From: CAYWBI01 sp964456445
GTDB taxonomy: Bacteria > Calditrichota > Calditrichia > Calditrichales > J004
DNA: 6,590 nt
NCBI GenBank assembly: GCA_964456445.1
Contig: CAYWBI010000202.1
Coordinates: 1 to 6,590, forward strand
Direction: 5' to 3'
The stretch's first letter is position 1. Every line of letters starts with the position of its first letter. Below are positions 6,426 to 6,590 of the stretch, piece by piece. Made by a program: the position numbers and the translations under genes. The notes under the pieces were generated by a model. The model did not search any database, was not told the origin of the DNA, and was given only the letters and a program-made list of their open reading frames with translations.

Positions 6426-6590
6426 TACTTAGATAGAAAGAAAATTCAGAAGACAAGAAAACAGGGTTGTCAAATTAATAGTGGATAATTGGGAGCCGGG
6501 AATTGGCTTTTGGCATGAAAACATCTGGACTCAAGGGTACAGTGCCGCATTTGACTAACCCCGTCCTTGTATGTTAACAATAAACAAATT

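Larger units (their letters stand above)
6105..6590. other. Intergenic region with no confident protein gene
   Basis: No reading frame here looks coding on either strand. The longest, on the minus strand from 6256 back into ackA, is mostly the antisense shadow of ackA. The stretch contains a minus-strand promoter-like pair (6279-6307), a minus-strand hairpin with T-run (6165-6196), a perfect ten-base palindrome (6347-6356), an A+T-rich stem TTGAAA/TTTCAA (6311-6329), and an insertion-sequence-like end at 6399. An ATG at 6571 opens a frame that runs off the window after seven codons and cannot be judged. Confidence 0.6.

Noticed and set aside
6571..6590. ATG opening a frame that runs off the right edge
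   Set aside because: Only seven codons are visible, with no ribosome site, so it cannot be told from chance.

Overview
This window carries five complete genes, all on the + strand: a PilZ-domain protein, a DAACS-family sodium/dicarboxylate or amino-acid symporter, a long coiled-coil DUF2130 protein, a ferritin-like/VIT1 fusion protein, and acetate kinase (AckA). The DNA is moderately A+T-rich, and the gaps between genes are clearly more A+T-rich than the genes. Only the symporter has a textbook Shine-Dalgarno sequence. The sequence is bacterial. No gene here fixes the phylum; weak ribosome sites plus this gene mix would suit a Calditrichota/KSB1-like or another FCB-related lineage, but that is a low-confidence guess.

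Layout: 1-168 is an upstream region with a perfect TATAAT and a direct repeat spaced by two helical turns. 169-579 is the PilZ gene. 580-854 is a gap with a plausible sigma70-type promoter and the strong ribosome site of the symporter (855-2150). The DUF2130 gene follows the symporter by only 19 bases and the ferritin-VIT gene follows after 57 more, so 855-4560 may be one transcription unit. A 293-base gap precedes ackA (4854-6104). The last 486 bases hold no convincing protein gene. They do hold a minus-strand promoter-like pair followed about 100 bases later by a hairpin and T-run (a possible small RNA converging on ackA), and a sequence that resembles the terminal repeat of an ISL3-type insertion sequence.

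The genes do not form an obvious pathway. Acetate kinase and the carboxylate/amino-acid symporter fit a heterotroph that ferments or overflows to acetate. The ferritin-VIT protein handles iron (or manganese) at a membrane, and the PilZ protein points to cyclic-di-GMP signalling. The least understood gene is DUF2130: it combines an N-terminal CxxC, about 250 residues of charged coiled coil and a C-terminal domain with a D...ExK pattern like that of PD-(D/E)XK nucleases. I see no CRISPR array, tRNA, rRNA or recognisable defence or biosynthetic cluster, and I do not claim a new multi-gene system.
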